Positions 47,663 to 58,795 of a stretch of DNA of 64,000 nt are shown piece after piece. Numbering within the stretch: position 1 is the first letter of the stretch; each line of letters begins with the position of its first letter. A model generated the notes under the pieces. That model saw only the letters and a program-made list of their open reading frames with translations. It was not told the DNA's origin and searched no databases. Both the position numbers and the translations under genes were made by a program. The stretch comes from Kalmusia sp. IMI 367209. Its lineage: Eukaryota; Ascomycota; Dothideomycetes; Pleosporales; Didymosphaeriaceae. The stretch spans positions 744,001-808,000 of the forward strand of contig JAPEUQ010000003.1 of assembly GCA_027946365.1 (NCBI GenBank), written 5' to 3'.

Positions 47663-48669
47663 CCTTTCTCAGCGGCAGCTCATCTTCAAGCTCCATCGGC
47701 GAACTACCAGAGCTCCGCGACATTTTTACGCACGGTCCTCGTCGCTTACTCATCTATCAACTCATTGCTCCCAGATCGTTTCTCGTCCATCACACCTGTA
47801 GCACGCAATATTGCGCACACGGCTCATAGCCGTTATAGTCTGCATGCGCGGCTCTGAGAGCATCTTGACATGTTTTTCTCGGTTCTAATTCACCCTGCGT
47901 CATCGCTGAGCAAGATCAGGTCACATAACCAGCCTTCTTGGAACTGCTCCGCCTTCTCGTGTCAGAAATAGTTCAAAAGTTACTGACGCGAGCCCTTCCC
48001 TCTGCTACTTGTTCCCTTTCCTGGACTGTGGTATCGTATCTGTTGACGGCTTGTGCCGTTCCCGTTATTCTATGCAATAAGCCTGCTGCTCTATTTACAT
48101 GGCTTGACACTTCTGCACACGAGGTGGGACCACCTTCTACGTATTAAGAAAGAGACATATCGTGGACCAAAGTCTAATCTTTCTTACCCTACCGCAAGAC
48201 GCGTAGTATACTCGTTTCGCAGGCCCAAGGGCCAGGCCAAGGCGATTTTCCGTATACATCACCGACTGGCAGACGCCCCGGCTAGCTTCAGGCGCCGATA
48301 ATTAGTTCAATGATCTCGAACCTCTTGGCGAGACTGTAACATCAATCTGGACTCATTTGACCGAGTTGTCGGTGTCGATGCGGCGGTGGCTGGTCGTTTT
48401 TCCGTTGCCAAGACTCAACTTCTATTGAACCTATTCAGACCCAAAAAGGGTAATAGCCAACGCTTCACCCTCAACCCCTCTTTGTTTATACCTATGTCTA
48501 GTCTGAGAAAATTACGTAGTCTACCGTTATTGATGAACATCCAGGTCGACTAGCAGCCTCTACGGTCCTTCTCGAACGCGGGGAATGCTTGTTGGCAGCT
48601 ATCGCCGCCGAGCATGCAAGCCAACATACCTAGCCTCGGATTTTCCATGGTCATGAGTGAGAAGGAACT
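47663..48669. other. Intergenic between MSM1 and the pheromone gene
   Basis: No supported gene. Includes the MSM1 promoter. Confidence 0.45.
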
Positions 48670-48794
48670 CTCAATAGGGTTCTCGATAGGGCAAGCCAGA
48701 GCTGCCTTTGGCCAATTGCCATCACCATTCACTCCAGTTAGTCCTCTCTCGCGTCTATTGAGCTCTATTGAGCATCTATTGAGCATCTATTGAG
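48670..48794 (+). promoter_or_regulatory. Cluster of five CTATTGAG boxes upstream of the pheromone gene
   Basis: CTATTGAG occurs exactly at 48755-48762, 48765-48772, 48776-48783 and 48787-48794 on the plus strand, and once inverted (CTCAATAG) at 48670-48677. Start-to-start spacings of the four are 10, 11 and 11 bp. The array lies 187-226 bp before the start codon. As I recall, this octamer is the reported binding motif of the MAT1-1-1 alpha-domain regulator in Penicillium, which activates alpha-pheromone genes. Confidence 0.75.
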
Positions 48795-48980
48795 CATCTC
48801 TGGTATACTCACAGGTCTGGCTGCCATGGAATCCTTTGTTCAGTTCTACTTCTTGTTGAAACATAAATATTCATCCATCCCCAGTCATCAACGACTCGAC
48901 ATCGACAACTCCAGACAAGCTTCTACAGATAGTCGACGCAACTCCAACTCTACCACTCATTCTACTCCCAATCCATCAAC

Positions 48981-49670
48981 ATGAAGTTTACCATCACAAT
49001 TGCTGCTGCTATTCTAGCGGCCACCGCCTACGGTGTTGCTATTCCGGACCCTAACTGCCGCTTCCCGGGCCAGCCTTGCAAGCGTGAAGCTCTTCCAGAG
49101 CCCAAGGCGGCCTGGCATTCTGGTCACCGCACATTCCCAGGTCAACCCATCAGCAAGCGCGAGGCCGAGCCGGAGGCAGATCCCAACTGCCGCTTCCCTG
49201 GTCAGCCATGCAGGCGTGAGGCTCTTCCGGAGCCCATCCCTGAGCCAGAGGCCGACCCGAATTGCCGCTTCCCAGGCCAACCATGCAAGCGTGAGGCTCA
49301 ACCGGAGGCGGAGCCTGAGCCGAAGCCTGAAGCCGATCCTAACTGTCGCTTCCCAGGACAGCCGTGCAAACGGGATGTCGAAGTCAAACGTGAAGCTGAA
49401 CCGGAGGCCGACCCGAACTGTCGCTTCCCCGGCCAGCCATGCAAGCGCGATGTTGAAGTGAAGCGTGAGGCCGAGCCTGAGGCTGACCCTAATTGTCGCT
49501 TCCCCGGGCAGCCGTGCAAACGCGATGCTGAGGTCAAGCGTGAGGCCGAGCCTGAAGCTGATCCTAATTGCCGCTTCCCTGGACAGCCATGCAAGCGTGA
49601 GGCTCTCCCTGAGCCCATCCCCGAGCCAGAGCCCGAACCGAACTGTCGCTTCCCCGGCCAGCCCTGCTAA
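48981..49670 (+). CDS. ppg1: Alpha-factor-type mating pheromone precursor, multi-repeat
   Basis: A single exon of 229 residues. Residues 1-19 are a signal peptide (MKFTITIAAAILAATAYGVA). The rest is a chain of cassettes containing NCRFPGQPC, eight identical copies, each but the last followed by KR (once RR) for Kex2 cleavage. They are preceded by EA/EP/DP dipeptides fit for Ste13-type trimming. The pattern (two Cys around a Gly-Gln-Pro core) matches alpha pheromones of Pezizomycotina, which usually read WC...GQPC(W). One cassette differs: WHSGHRTFPGQPISKR has no cysteines. Three cassettes contain an extra DVEVKR or DAEVKR spacer. The product should be secreted and recognised by the Ste2-type receptor of the opposite mating type. 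The CTATTGAG array upstream supports mating-type control. Alternative: another Kex2-processed repeat peptide. Confidence 0.85.
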   Translation: MKFTITIAAAILAATAYGVAIPDPNCRFPGQPCKREALPEPKAAWHSGHRTFPGQPISKREAEPEADPNCRFPGQPCRREALPEPIPEPEADPNCRFPGQPCKREAQPEAEPEPKPEADPNCRFPGQPCKRDVEVKREAEPEADPNCRFPGQPCKRDVEVKREAEPEADPNCRFPGQPCKRDAEVKREAEPEADPNCRFPGQPCKREALPEPIPEPEPEPNCRFPGQPC

Positions 49671-52482
49671 GTATCTCGTCTTAGTCACGGTGTACGATTG
49701 ATGCGGATATGCTTCTGATTCTTCGATTCTCGACCTGCCTCTTCGACATGTATACGTTTGGAACGCCGACACTGACTCCTGGGAACAATCACCATGGACC
49801 ACCTTGCACATACAACACTTTGCCATTATTACCCTTATCGTACTGGCTCAAGTTACATGAATCTACCGCACATCGACCCGATGGATGTATGTACACGAGC
49901 AGGCCAGACCTCGTACGCTATCACAGCAACGCACTGCTGTCCGACTGGATCTTACGAGGGTGCATGCTGGTCTATTGCCATCTTCTTTAGCTAGCATAAT
50001 TTACTTATGGTTCTCTCCATCAATGCTTCTGTGTGTAGTGACTCTTCCTTAATACTAATGAAATCATCCTGAATGTAGTGAGAGTTGGGCATCAGATATG
50101 CCCAATCGTAGTCTAAATGTCTTTGGGCTCTTCAGGTCTCATGTCATACTGCGATGTGACGCTCGCTCTGCTGTCGCGCAATGTAACCTTCCACTTTCTT
50201 CTAGCGCTCCGAGTTGTACTTGCACATGCCCACTTTTCAATCTTCTGCCCTTACTATCACATACGACGCTCTGCGTTGTCATCACAAGTCGAGTCGGTGC
50301 TCCGAAGCGTACTGTGCCTGTGCTATCAAACATGTTCTCTCCGTACAAATCCAGTCAAGCATCACACCATCACCCGTACCCATGTCTTCTAGAACATCAC
50401 ACGATGCTCCATCGATGTTTGTAATATCGCACACAGTATTAATGTAATTAGACCTTCTGCAGCTTCCCGCTGTCACTTCCGAAATCGGCTTTGACAGGTC
50501 AGTCTACAGGATCGGGGGGTACACGTACGATGGTGCTAGTAAAGCGCTTGCAGAACGTTACAGGACCGAATATCATGATAATAAGATCATGTAGCTTAAT
50601 ATCGCAGATGATTACGCAGAGAAATTGAGGAAATTGGGGTTATTTTGGGGGGTTTGTGGCTTCCAGTAGAGTGTTGTATTGCACGTTTTGTAGGGGTGGA
50701 GAACTGAGGCACTATCAATCATGTCGATAAATGAGTTATGAGCATATTGAAATGTGTTTTCGAATATTGTTCTAGATCATATATGCCTTACATATTTTTA
50801 TACTATTTTGAGCCTCCTATGGGACTGTTGCACAGACAATTCATTATCTGAAGATACTAATAGCCCGCTGATATTCACCCAGTAGCGGTTGATCATTTCC
50901 TATGAGCATGGGAATTCAATGCATCTTCTCAAATTCTGCTGCCAAAGTAGTTATGAAGGAAAGCGCCACGCAACCCTAACGCCTACGCCAAATACCTGAA
51001 GAATACACGGCTCAGCCATTCCACTCATGTAGTAAACACAGCATAAGGATTCAAATTTCTATCAGATTCTAACTCCAAGACTTTGCCTGAGTACAGAATT
51101 CATAATCGCACCTTATAGAAAAGTAATACCATAAGATTATTTGTTACTACATGTACTTGAATATCTGTCTTAGAAAATAGGTGGTAGCATTCGAGAACCA
51201 TCCCCGACAGAGGCCAACGCCCATGCAGCCTACGCTTCATAAAAACAACAAGCGTCGACCAAGCGCCGGCAGCCTCTCTAGTCTAGATGATACCCACCTT
51301 GGGAAGAAGTCTCAATGCCGAAGCAACGACATCAACAACAGAGGCCATACACGTCGCATTCTCACCATCATATTGATGCACGAAAACTCGCAATGCAGTA
51401 ATCACAACGACAACACCTCCGCTCACGACTCAATCTCATCGTACTCGCGCACCTCCACCATCCACCTTTCCCAAACAACCGCAGTCCGCCTCGCACCCCG
51501 AGTCCGCCTCGTCAATCAGCCGCAAAGTTTCAACGCGCCGTTATGCGCAAAAACGCCCACCGGCATATTCATGCCGCGAAACGAACGCTGTTTCCAGCGG
51601 CCGAAATTACGGACGTACGAGAGAAAGAGAGAGGCAAACGACAAAACCATTAAGATAGGATCGCCGTGTATTTAGCGGCCATTCCGTCGGCAAAGGTTAC
51701 CAAGGCCGCGGTCGAAATGAGCGGCAGGTGTGACGCTATGCGCATGTTTCTCGTCACAAGGCGCTAAAACGTCGTCACTAATGCTATGCACGCGTGCGTA
51801 ATGCGAAGGCAGAGAAGGCGAGTCGCAACCTAGTGCTGGATTCAGAAGATGGGGAGGTAAATTAGGGGAATTATATTGGCTGTTTCTATAGGGAATGTGT
51901 CCGTCTGTGGGATTTTCTTCATCGTGTTGTGTGTCGCAGAATAGCGTAGGTTGAAGCCGCAAAGTACGATGCGATGCATACTCAGTACAGGTTTTTTTTA
52001 TGGTCATTACGTGTCATTCATAGCTACCTAAGTATTCGCCAGTACCAGCTCGCGATGAGCAATTTCTAGCTAAATTGCCGAAGCACTACCTATGCAAATG
52101 TGTCCTACAAACCCTCATTACCAAATGCCATACCAATCAATCAATCATGTGTGCGCTCCTTCGTGGATAACCTCGCGGTTCCGCGTCCCAAGTCTTAACG
52201 TATAGAATAGATGATGCTGATGTAAAGGAGAGGAGAATGCGGAGAAGATGGAGTGAAAGAACCGATCATGAAGGGTATAAACAGTCGTCATCGCAACTCC
52301 ACTAAGGGAGCATCGGGTATTGATAGGAAGCGGAAACATAAAAGCAAACAAAGTGCGCGCTCGCTAACAAGCTGGAAAGGAAAAAGAAAACCACAATTTG
52401 GAACAAGAATTTGCAGTTGACCGCCGGAACATTTTGGGTTACCAGACTGTCTGCTGGTAGTAATGGAAACTGAAGTGAGCTT
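49671..52482. other. Long AT-richer intergenic region
   Basis: From about 50500 to 51200 the DNA is clearly AT-rich with few long frames. The frame at 51181-51675 opens with a non-ATG codon and shows no domain. No transposon ends or coding remnants were recognised. Confidence 0.45.
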
Positions 52483-55009
52483 TTAGACGGCAGCGCCGTT
52501 CACGACTACAGCATAGCCGTCGCTCTTCGCCTTGAGAGCTTTTGCAAGCATAAGCTCACGCATCCAGTCAATGCGATCATCTCGCGACTTGACAGCGAAG
52601 TGATGGACCTTGCCATTGGGAAGGACTTTCTTAATCTCGCCCTTGCCCGGTGCGGTGGGCACAAGCTGGAACTCGAACGCGGCGGGAACACCGTTCTTGT
52701 CTTTGTGGCCAGATGTAAGCTTCAAAGCACGTAACTTAGCAGAGAGCTTATTGGATGCAAGCGACGAGCAAGCGACAGCGTAGTCATCCACATCGATAGT
52801 CTGCAGGGCCGAGGAGGACGGGAGCTCATTCGGATGCATAGCGAGGGTTGTGCCTTGCAAGCGGAAATGATGGTCTTGCCACTCATGGCGAAGCAGCTTG
52901 GTGCGACGCTTCTTCATCCAGCCATGGTGATTCACACCATTATACACAAACCCCCTGGGCGGTGCACGCCCTGGTTTTGCGGTCAAGGTGGGATCTGATA
53001 CCGGACTATCGTCACCAGAGAACTGTGTTTCATGCAAGGTATCTGAGTCGCCGTCGGACGGACCCGTCGGGCTGAAAACTTGGTCCTCGTTGAGTGCTGG
53101 GAGAGGTAGCGAGGGCCGACGCCAGTCGGCGCGTGACCCGGCTCGTTGCACCGGATCCCTGTACTGCATGTTTGGTGGCACCGATTGGCTTGTGTCGCGC
53201 GAAACTGGCCCCGTTGGAACTGCTGTTACAGGAGCATCCATTTCGGAGAAAGGTGTACCGAATCGGTACACGCCCGCTGGAGATGCTGTCCTACAGGGAG
53301 AGAAGGCGGTGTCTGGTACTACCTGTGGGCTAGAAGGAACTGCACTACGAGAGTTGTTATATTGAGGACCAGCAGACATGGAGCGCGGTGGTGGGATGCT
53401 GAGTTTAGGAAGAGACTTGAGATTGAAGTGTGGTGCAGGGGTGAATTCGGGAGGGTGAAGGGCCGGATTTGGAAGCGCCATGGGGTCGAACGAAGTAGAT
53501 GTGTGCGCTGATGTAGAGGCTGAAAAGGCGGAGTTCTGTTGGTAGTAGTAGTATGGTTGTACCGTAGATGGGCGAGGAGGAAACATGTCTACTGGTGGCG
53601 TTGGAGGGGCCTCAATGGGTGTTGCAGTTGCGTACGGCTGCTGAACACCTTGCAGCGTGAGAAATTGTCGCACATTGTCTTGAGGATCGCGCGACTGTAG
53701 TGTCTGTAGTGCATCTTCCTTGAGATCAAACTCGGGTAGCTGACCAGGTCCCAGCAAGTCGGAGGACGCTACGACGGATGGTATCGCGTCTGAAGTCGGA
53801 CGGTAGACGGCGTCCACAGCACGAGCTGCTGTATCCGCGTTGCCAGGATCACCAGCGATGAAGATGTGGCCCCCGTTCTCGGGGGAGATAGGAAACCCAT
53901 GCTCTTCCTGTAGTCTTGCAAGCTGTCTTTGTTGCTTTCTCCATTTGGCACACCGCTCGCCCTTGGCGCATTTGTGGGGCTTGGGTAGTAGCTGCTCGAT
54001 AGCGACGATAGAGACAGACTCAGCTGGTGTGATTACGTCGTCACCTGGATTTCGGTGTCGCCGCCCCCTTCTTCTTCGACCACCCCCTGGTGTAATCGGT
54101 GTCTTCGTATCCTCGCCGTCGCATTCGACACCCCTAGATTTATCGCGGTGGCGTCGTTCCCTGTTCTTGCTCTTCGACCTCTGCCTTGCCTCGGTGCAAG
54201 GTCGATCAGTGTCTTCGAAAGGTGTTGGTGCGGCAGCCACAGGTGAGATCAGTCCGTCGGCTGTGCGTAACGAGTCTATCTGGTTCCACAATTCGTGACG
54301 TTTCCCAAACGATTGGATCTCTAGCTCCTTGAGATCATCGAATTGCAAGTCGAGTAAGATTGCTCCTGTGATATCATGCGCTTCGAATCGGTCGATCACA
54401 TCATCATCAAAGCCGTTTTGGTACATCCAAGTAGCGACCTCGCTAGACGACCAAGCTCGAACCTCTGCGCTGTCGAGATGAGCAACAGCAAATGCGATGT
54501 TGTTGTACTCTCTCCTTGGGACGACGGTTTCAGGAGTGGCTTCTCGGAACGAAGTCTGAAGCCGAGGAGGCGTTTCTTTAGGAAACAACGGGGAAAGCTG
54601 TAAAGCAAAGTCGAAGTCATTTGAAGACTGCGATGAGCGAAATAGATGCGGGCCTTTCGGTCCTTCTACAGCCTTGGGCAGATACCATTCCGCAAACTGG
54701 GGTCGGATATCGGGATCTCTTGGCGTTTGCACCTCCTCAAAGGTGGAGATGGTGGTTTGACTTCGGCGATTGTCGTTCTGGCGCGGGTTACAAGGCATTC
54801 TGACACGCATTGGGTGCATAACTCACAGAAGAGCGGAGGCTGTACTCTTCAAAATCGCTTGAATCGTCTTCAAAGTCTGTATAGGTCTCGCTGATGTGGG
54901 AGATTGGTCGTTCTAGCGAGGTTCGCGCAGACACTGCGCCGACGAACAGCGATTGCGCCTTCCCTCGCTCGAACATTTCGCTGGGCTCCAGCGGGGTGAT
55001 GGGTGTCAT
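52483..55009 (-). CDS. SAM and PH domain protein (Boi/Pob1-like)
   Basis: Two exons, 55009-54827 and 54777-52483, joined by a 49-nt intron (GTGAGT to CGCCAG, TGTAAC near the branch position), give 825 residues. A SAM domain lies at about 165-227 (VRAWSSSEVATWMYQNGF, ITGAILLDLQFDDLKELEI). A long Pro/Ser-rich linker with a basic cluster (RRRRGRRHRNPG) follows, then a C-terminal PH domain at about 680-810 (HHGWMKKRRTKLLRHEW, then FAVKSRDDRIDWMRELM). SAM plus PH is the core of yeast Boi1/2 and fission-yeast Pob1, polarity proteins binding lipids and Cdc42/formin partners; no SH3 domain is seen here. An upstream ATG|GTAGGT at about 55073 with a CAG acceptor before GCC ATG ACA could add Met-Ala as a separate first exon. 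Confidence 0.8.
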
Positions 55010-58000
55010 GGCCTGCTATGAGAGGGTCAGAACAGAGCTGGAGAGAAGATTATGTGGGGATCTACCTACCATGATCACGGTAGCATGCACACAAGCTCAC
55101 TGTTGGGGAATGGTGCTAGGTGCTGCTTTATCTGGGGTTTCGAGCGGATATTCCGATCATGGTATACGCAACAACGAGGCACAGCAGTCGAAGATCGGGA
55201 GAAAAGCCCTTCGGGTGGAGGGCATTCGGTAGACTTAATGTAGAAGCTCCCTGAGGTCGTCTCGGAGGGGAGGACGATGGTTCGACGTGGTGGATATCGA
55301 CCCTGCAGAGATAGCACAGCGCTGGCTTCTTCCACCCAGTGAGGGACCTGAAGGCTAGACAGGGCCTGGTTCGGCCGCCAATCCGCGCTCGAAGTTTTCC
55401 CGCCCATATGCAGCGAGGTGGAATGGGCGCTTACACGAGGACGTTGAGAGGGCTGACGGGGCCCATTCGCTGAGGGTGTTTCCTTTGAAACACTGCTAAA
55501 ATAGCTCTTTCGGGCATCGTAAGTCCGTTAATACAGCCCGCAGCGACCTAGGCGCATGTGGAGGCAGGGCCCCGTGGAGGGGCGCCCCACTCTGGATCAT
55601 GGCTCGCTTCGGCACGAGGAGGCTCGAGCGGGTAGACGACGGCGTGAAGGAGCTGGGCCCTGGCTTCCGCCCTCTAGGCTCTGGTGGATCTCTGGATAGC
55701 GTGTGCTACTGCCCGACGGTGTCCTTGTACACCGCAGATCTGAGTTGTCACCGCCAACTCGTTCGCATGCTACCGTCGCGTGCGGAGCAGGTGTCGGCCG
55801 TTGCGCAGCCCCACGAGGTACGTACCTCGGGGCGGCAGCAGCCAATGGGGGCCGGAGCAAGAGGGAGCATGACGAGACGGCGGTCAAGTGACGGCAGGGC
55901 CTGAATCGAGCATGGCGCGGGGGGAATGGTGGTTGGATGGAGGTTGGGCTCTCGCTGCTCGAGGGTTGAGGCTGGCTGGCGCTGGCTGGTGCTGGCTGGT
56001 GCTTTGGCTGGCTCTGGCGATGTCGGCTCTCGCAGGACGCGACGACGACGGTAGACGAGCGCCGACTCGGAAGGGGAAGGCGCGTCCGCGCTGCACGGCG
56101 CCTCCGACGACGACTCGAACCCCTCCCCCTCATCGCCAGCATTTGCCAGCATTTGCCAGCCACTCTGCACCGATCAAATATTGGAACATGTTGTATCGCA
56201 AGGATCCTCGGCAGCTCCTCCACCCACTCTGCAGACGGACGGCTGCGTGCAGTTCCCTAGGTATTCTGCACGCCACGCGGAGCCACAGCGACGCATTCCG
56301 TCATGCCTCTTGCCCAAAGCCTACGACTGCTTTTCGTCGTAGAACCCACATAAAACACGTCGCCCGCCGTGCGACCTTCTCTGCTCCCGCCCGTGGAGCC
56401 CCAAAGCGTTGACTCATCCCGTCGGGCAGCGCCCTGCGTGACCTCGCGCCGCTCCGTCGCGTGTCTGGAGCCCCTTCAGACCGCTCTCCCGGCTGCCGTC
56501 GTCAGTCTCCTCGCTCCAAGGGATGCTGGTGCGAGACTGGTGCGAGCCTTGTGCGAGCCTGCGATGGCACCGTCGTTCTGCCCCCGAGCCAACCGCAGTG
56601 CAGAACACCGCCAACCCTCTTCTCACCTGACTGGATGCTCATGCGGGCTTGAGCACTTTTGTCCCTCGTGCTCCGCTACTCCATCATGGACTCGTCGAGG
56701 CGTGGTGGCGAGAGGCGAATCAGGCCGTGTACATGGCCTCCAATGCTCGCACGCCGGCCGTTAGTCGGCACGGCTTGAGTCTTCAACCGTCGCGCCAAGC
56801 CCTCGCTGAACTTTGCAGCCGTCCTACACCTGTCCGCCCTGAGGACGAAGCCGATAGAATGGTCGTTCGGGCCTCAACATTTCGTATCAAAGCTGTCCAG
56901 GCGTACATCCTGCCAGCGGCCCTGCCAGCGACCCTGCCAATCGCAAAAGCGGCATGCGGGTCGCCCGGGCCTGCCTGAATCATGATCAGAACCCGCAAGA
57001 GGCTCTCACAGGTGCAACATCTCAGATTTGCCATCCAGGAACCACATCCTTCGTCGTCCAGAATCCGGGTTCGCCTGAAGTCGCCGTCAGGCTTGCTGAG
57101 TACGGGTTGGAGCAACGACAGGAATCGCGGGTTGTAGCGGATACCATGCATCCCAGAGTAAGATCCGCGCTGTCAGGTGAGCTTCCTACGCGTAGAGTAG
57201 CCAAGCATGTACCTGCTACTTGAGGTCCATTCGCGGAGCGATCAAGTATTGACTGCAGTTGTCGGTAACCAATCGCGTGCCGTAGAGGCCGTATGTCGTC
57301 TGAACGGGAAAATAGTCCAGCCGTCCAAGACCTCGACCCAGCTTGGCTAATTATGGGACTTTATTTTGAGCTAATTAGCTTCACCAGGCTATCGCGGATT
57401 ACGGGTGAAGGAAACGGATGCACGAAATCCAACCGACATGGTCCCTGCCACCCAGAACCTTGTCCGAGCTTGATAAGCCCTACGATTGGACGGGGTGTGG
57501 AGTTAATCTAAAGCTTGTCATGCAAAATCCGACTCCATCGACATAGCTCGTACCACTCACACTGCAATCCCGCGCAAAGATGGTCGTCGTGCCTTTGGTC
57601 CCGTCGCTTCTGCATGTCGCACCCTGGCTCATCCATGTCGCACGGACTACCACTCGGAAGAGCTCGTCCTCGACCGACCTGCCCTGTTCGGTGATCCTTA
57701 TGCGATCACCTCGCTGTGGAAATGACCACGGCAGATATGAGAATGAATTGGTCGAAGTCTACATACGTCCTTTTAGTCATCTCCAATGGTGCGGAGAAGG
57801 AGAGCACAGCGTGTGACCACATCTACGATACATTGCACGTTATCCATGCGAAGCGAAGCATCCCATTTGGAGCATCCATCTTCTCTGCCGCCCATTGGCT
57901 GGAGATGCGCAACGAGCGAGGGCACAGCATCACGAGCGCTGCGCATCCTTCGGTGCCCACGTCGAAGCGGAGTTCATGCTCGTAGTCCCAGTACACTGGA

Positions 58001-58795
58001 TTCCAATTGCTCACAAATGCAGGCTCTACCTGTGTAGCTTGGCAATATTGCGGATCGACACTGGCCAGGAAGAGCAACGTCTTCGGGCCGGCCAGTTATC
58101 GCATCCGCTGCAAGTGTTCGATCTGCTACCCACGCCGCATTCGGACGCACTGGTCAGTTATGCTGGGGGTGGTTGGGATCACGAAGGGGCCAAGTGTGAA
58201 AGTCCCGGTAAGCAGCCTTGCCCTCAATTTTCCCGAAATGGGTTATTTAGTGCTAAAAACGCCATGCGGGGGCTGCTATCCTCAATATGGCCCCATGCAG
58301 GAGCGCACAGAGTGGCAGGAGGTCTGAGCTGGCGGGTATTTTGGAGGCAAAAATAGCTGCACCCACCAAGAAATGCCCCAAATTTCGAGCTCAATCTGCA
58401 GGTAACCCACCATTAACCAATCAGCAGTCTGTACGCTCACGCAACACGTAGTTGAACACTTCATCCCGTTGGAGGATCACATTTGACCGCCTGGCCAGCT
58501 CCAAGAATAGATTCGGTTGATTTTGCTATCATTGTACTCTTTGTGGCACTCTTAGGGTACATAACCTTCATCGTCCTTCTCCAGAAGAGGTAGACCACCA
58601 TAATTTGCTCCCGCTCCTCTCTCCTTCGAAGCTGGCTTCGAAATACCAATCTTTAATTAAGAGCAACCCTGGTCGAGCTTTGCTAGCCTGTCCCTTACGA
58701 TCCCTCCCGCTGCGCGCCGCGTTAGTCCTTATTGCCGCATTGTTTACTAGCCTTTCATAAACCACCTTACCGGTCCCGAAGTACATGAGCTGTCC
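55010..58795. other. Long intergenic region, partly GC-rich
   Basis: Open frames overlap on both strands at 55600-57200, as expected from base composition. None has introns, domains or consistent codon use. The 3' part (about 58400-58795) holds the promoter and leader of the Zn2Cys6 gene. Confidence 0.4.
55971..56000. repeat. Three 10-bp GCTGGCTGGY units
   Basis: GCTGGCTGGC, GCTGGCTGGT and GCTGGCTGGT are in tandem, followed by degenerate CTGG-rich sequence to about 56018. Simple repeat. Confidence 0.85.

Noticed and set aside
50500..51200. AT-rich stretch as a possible RIP-degraded transposon
   Set aside because: No terminal repeats, no transposase or polymerase remnants, and the AT bias is modest and local.
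51181..51675. Plus-strand 164-residue frame
   Set aside because: Starts with a non-ATG codon, no domain, basic and Asn/Thr-rich composition in AT-rich DNA.
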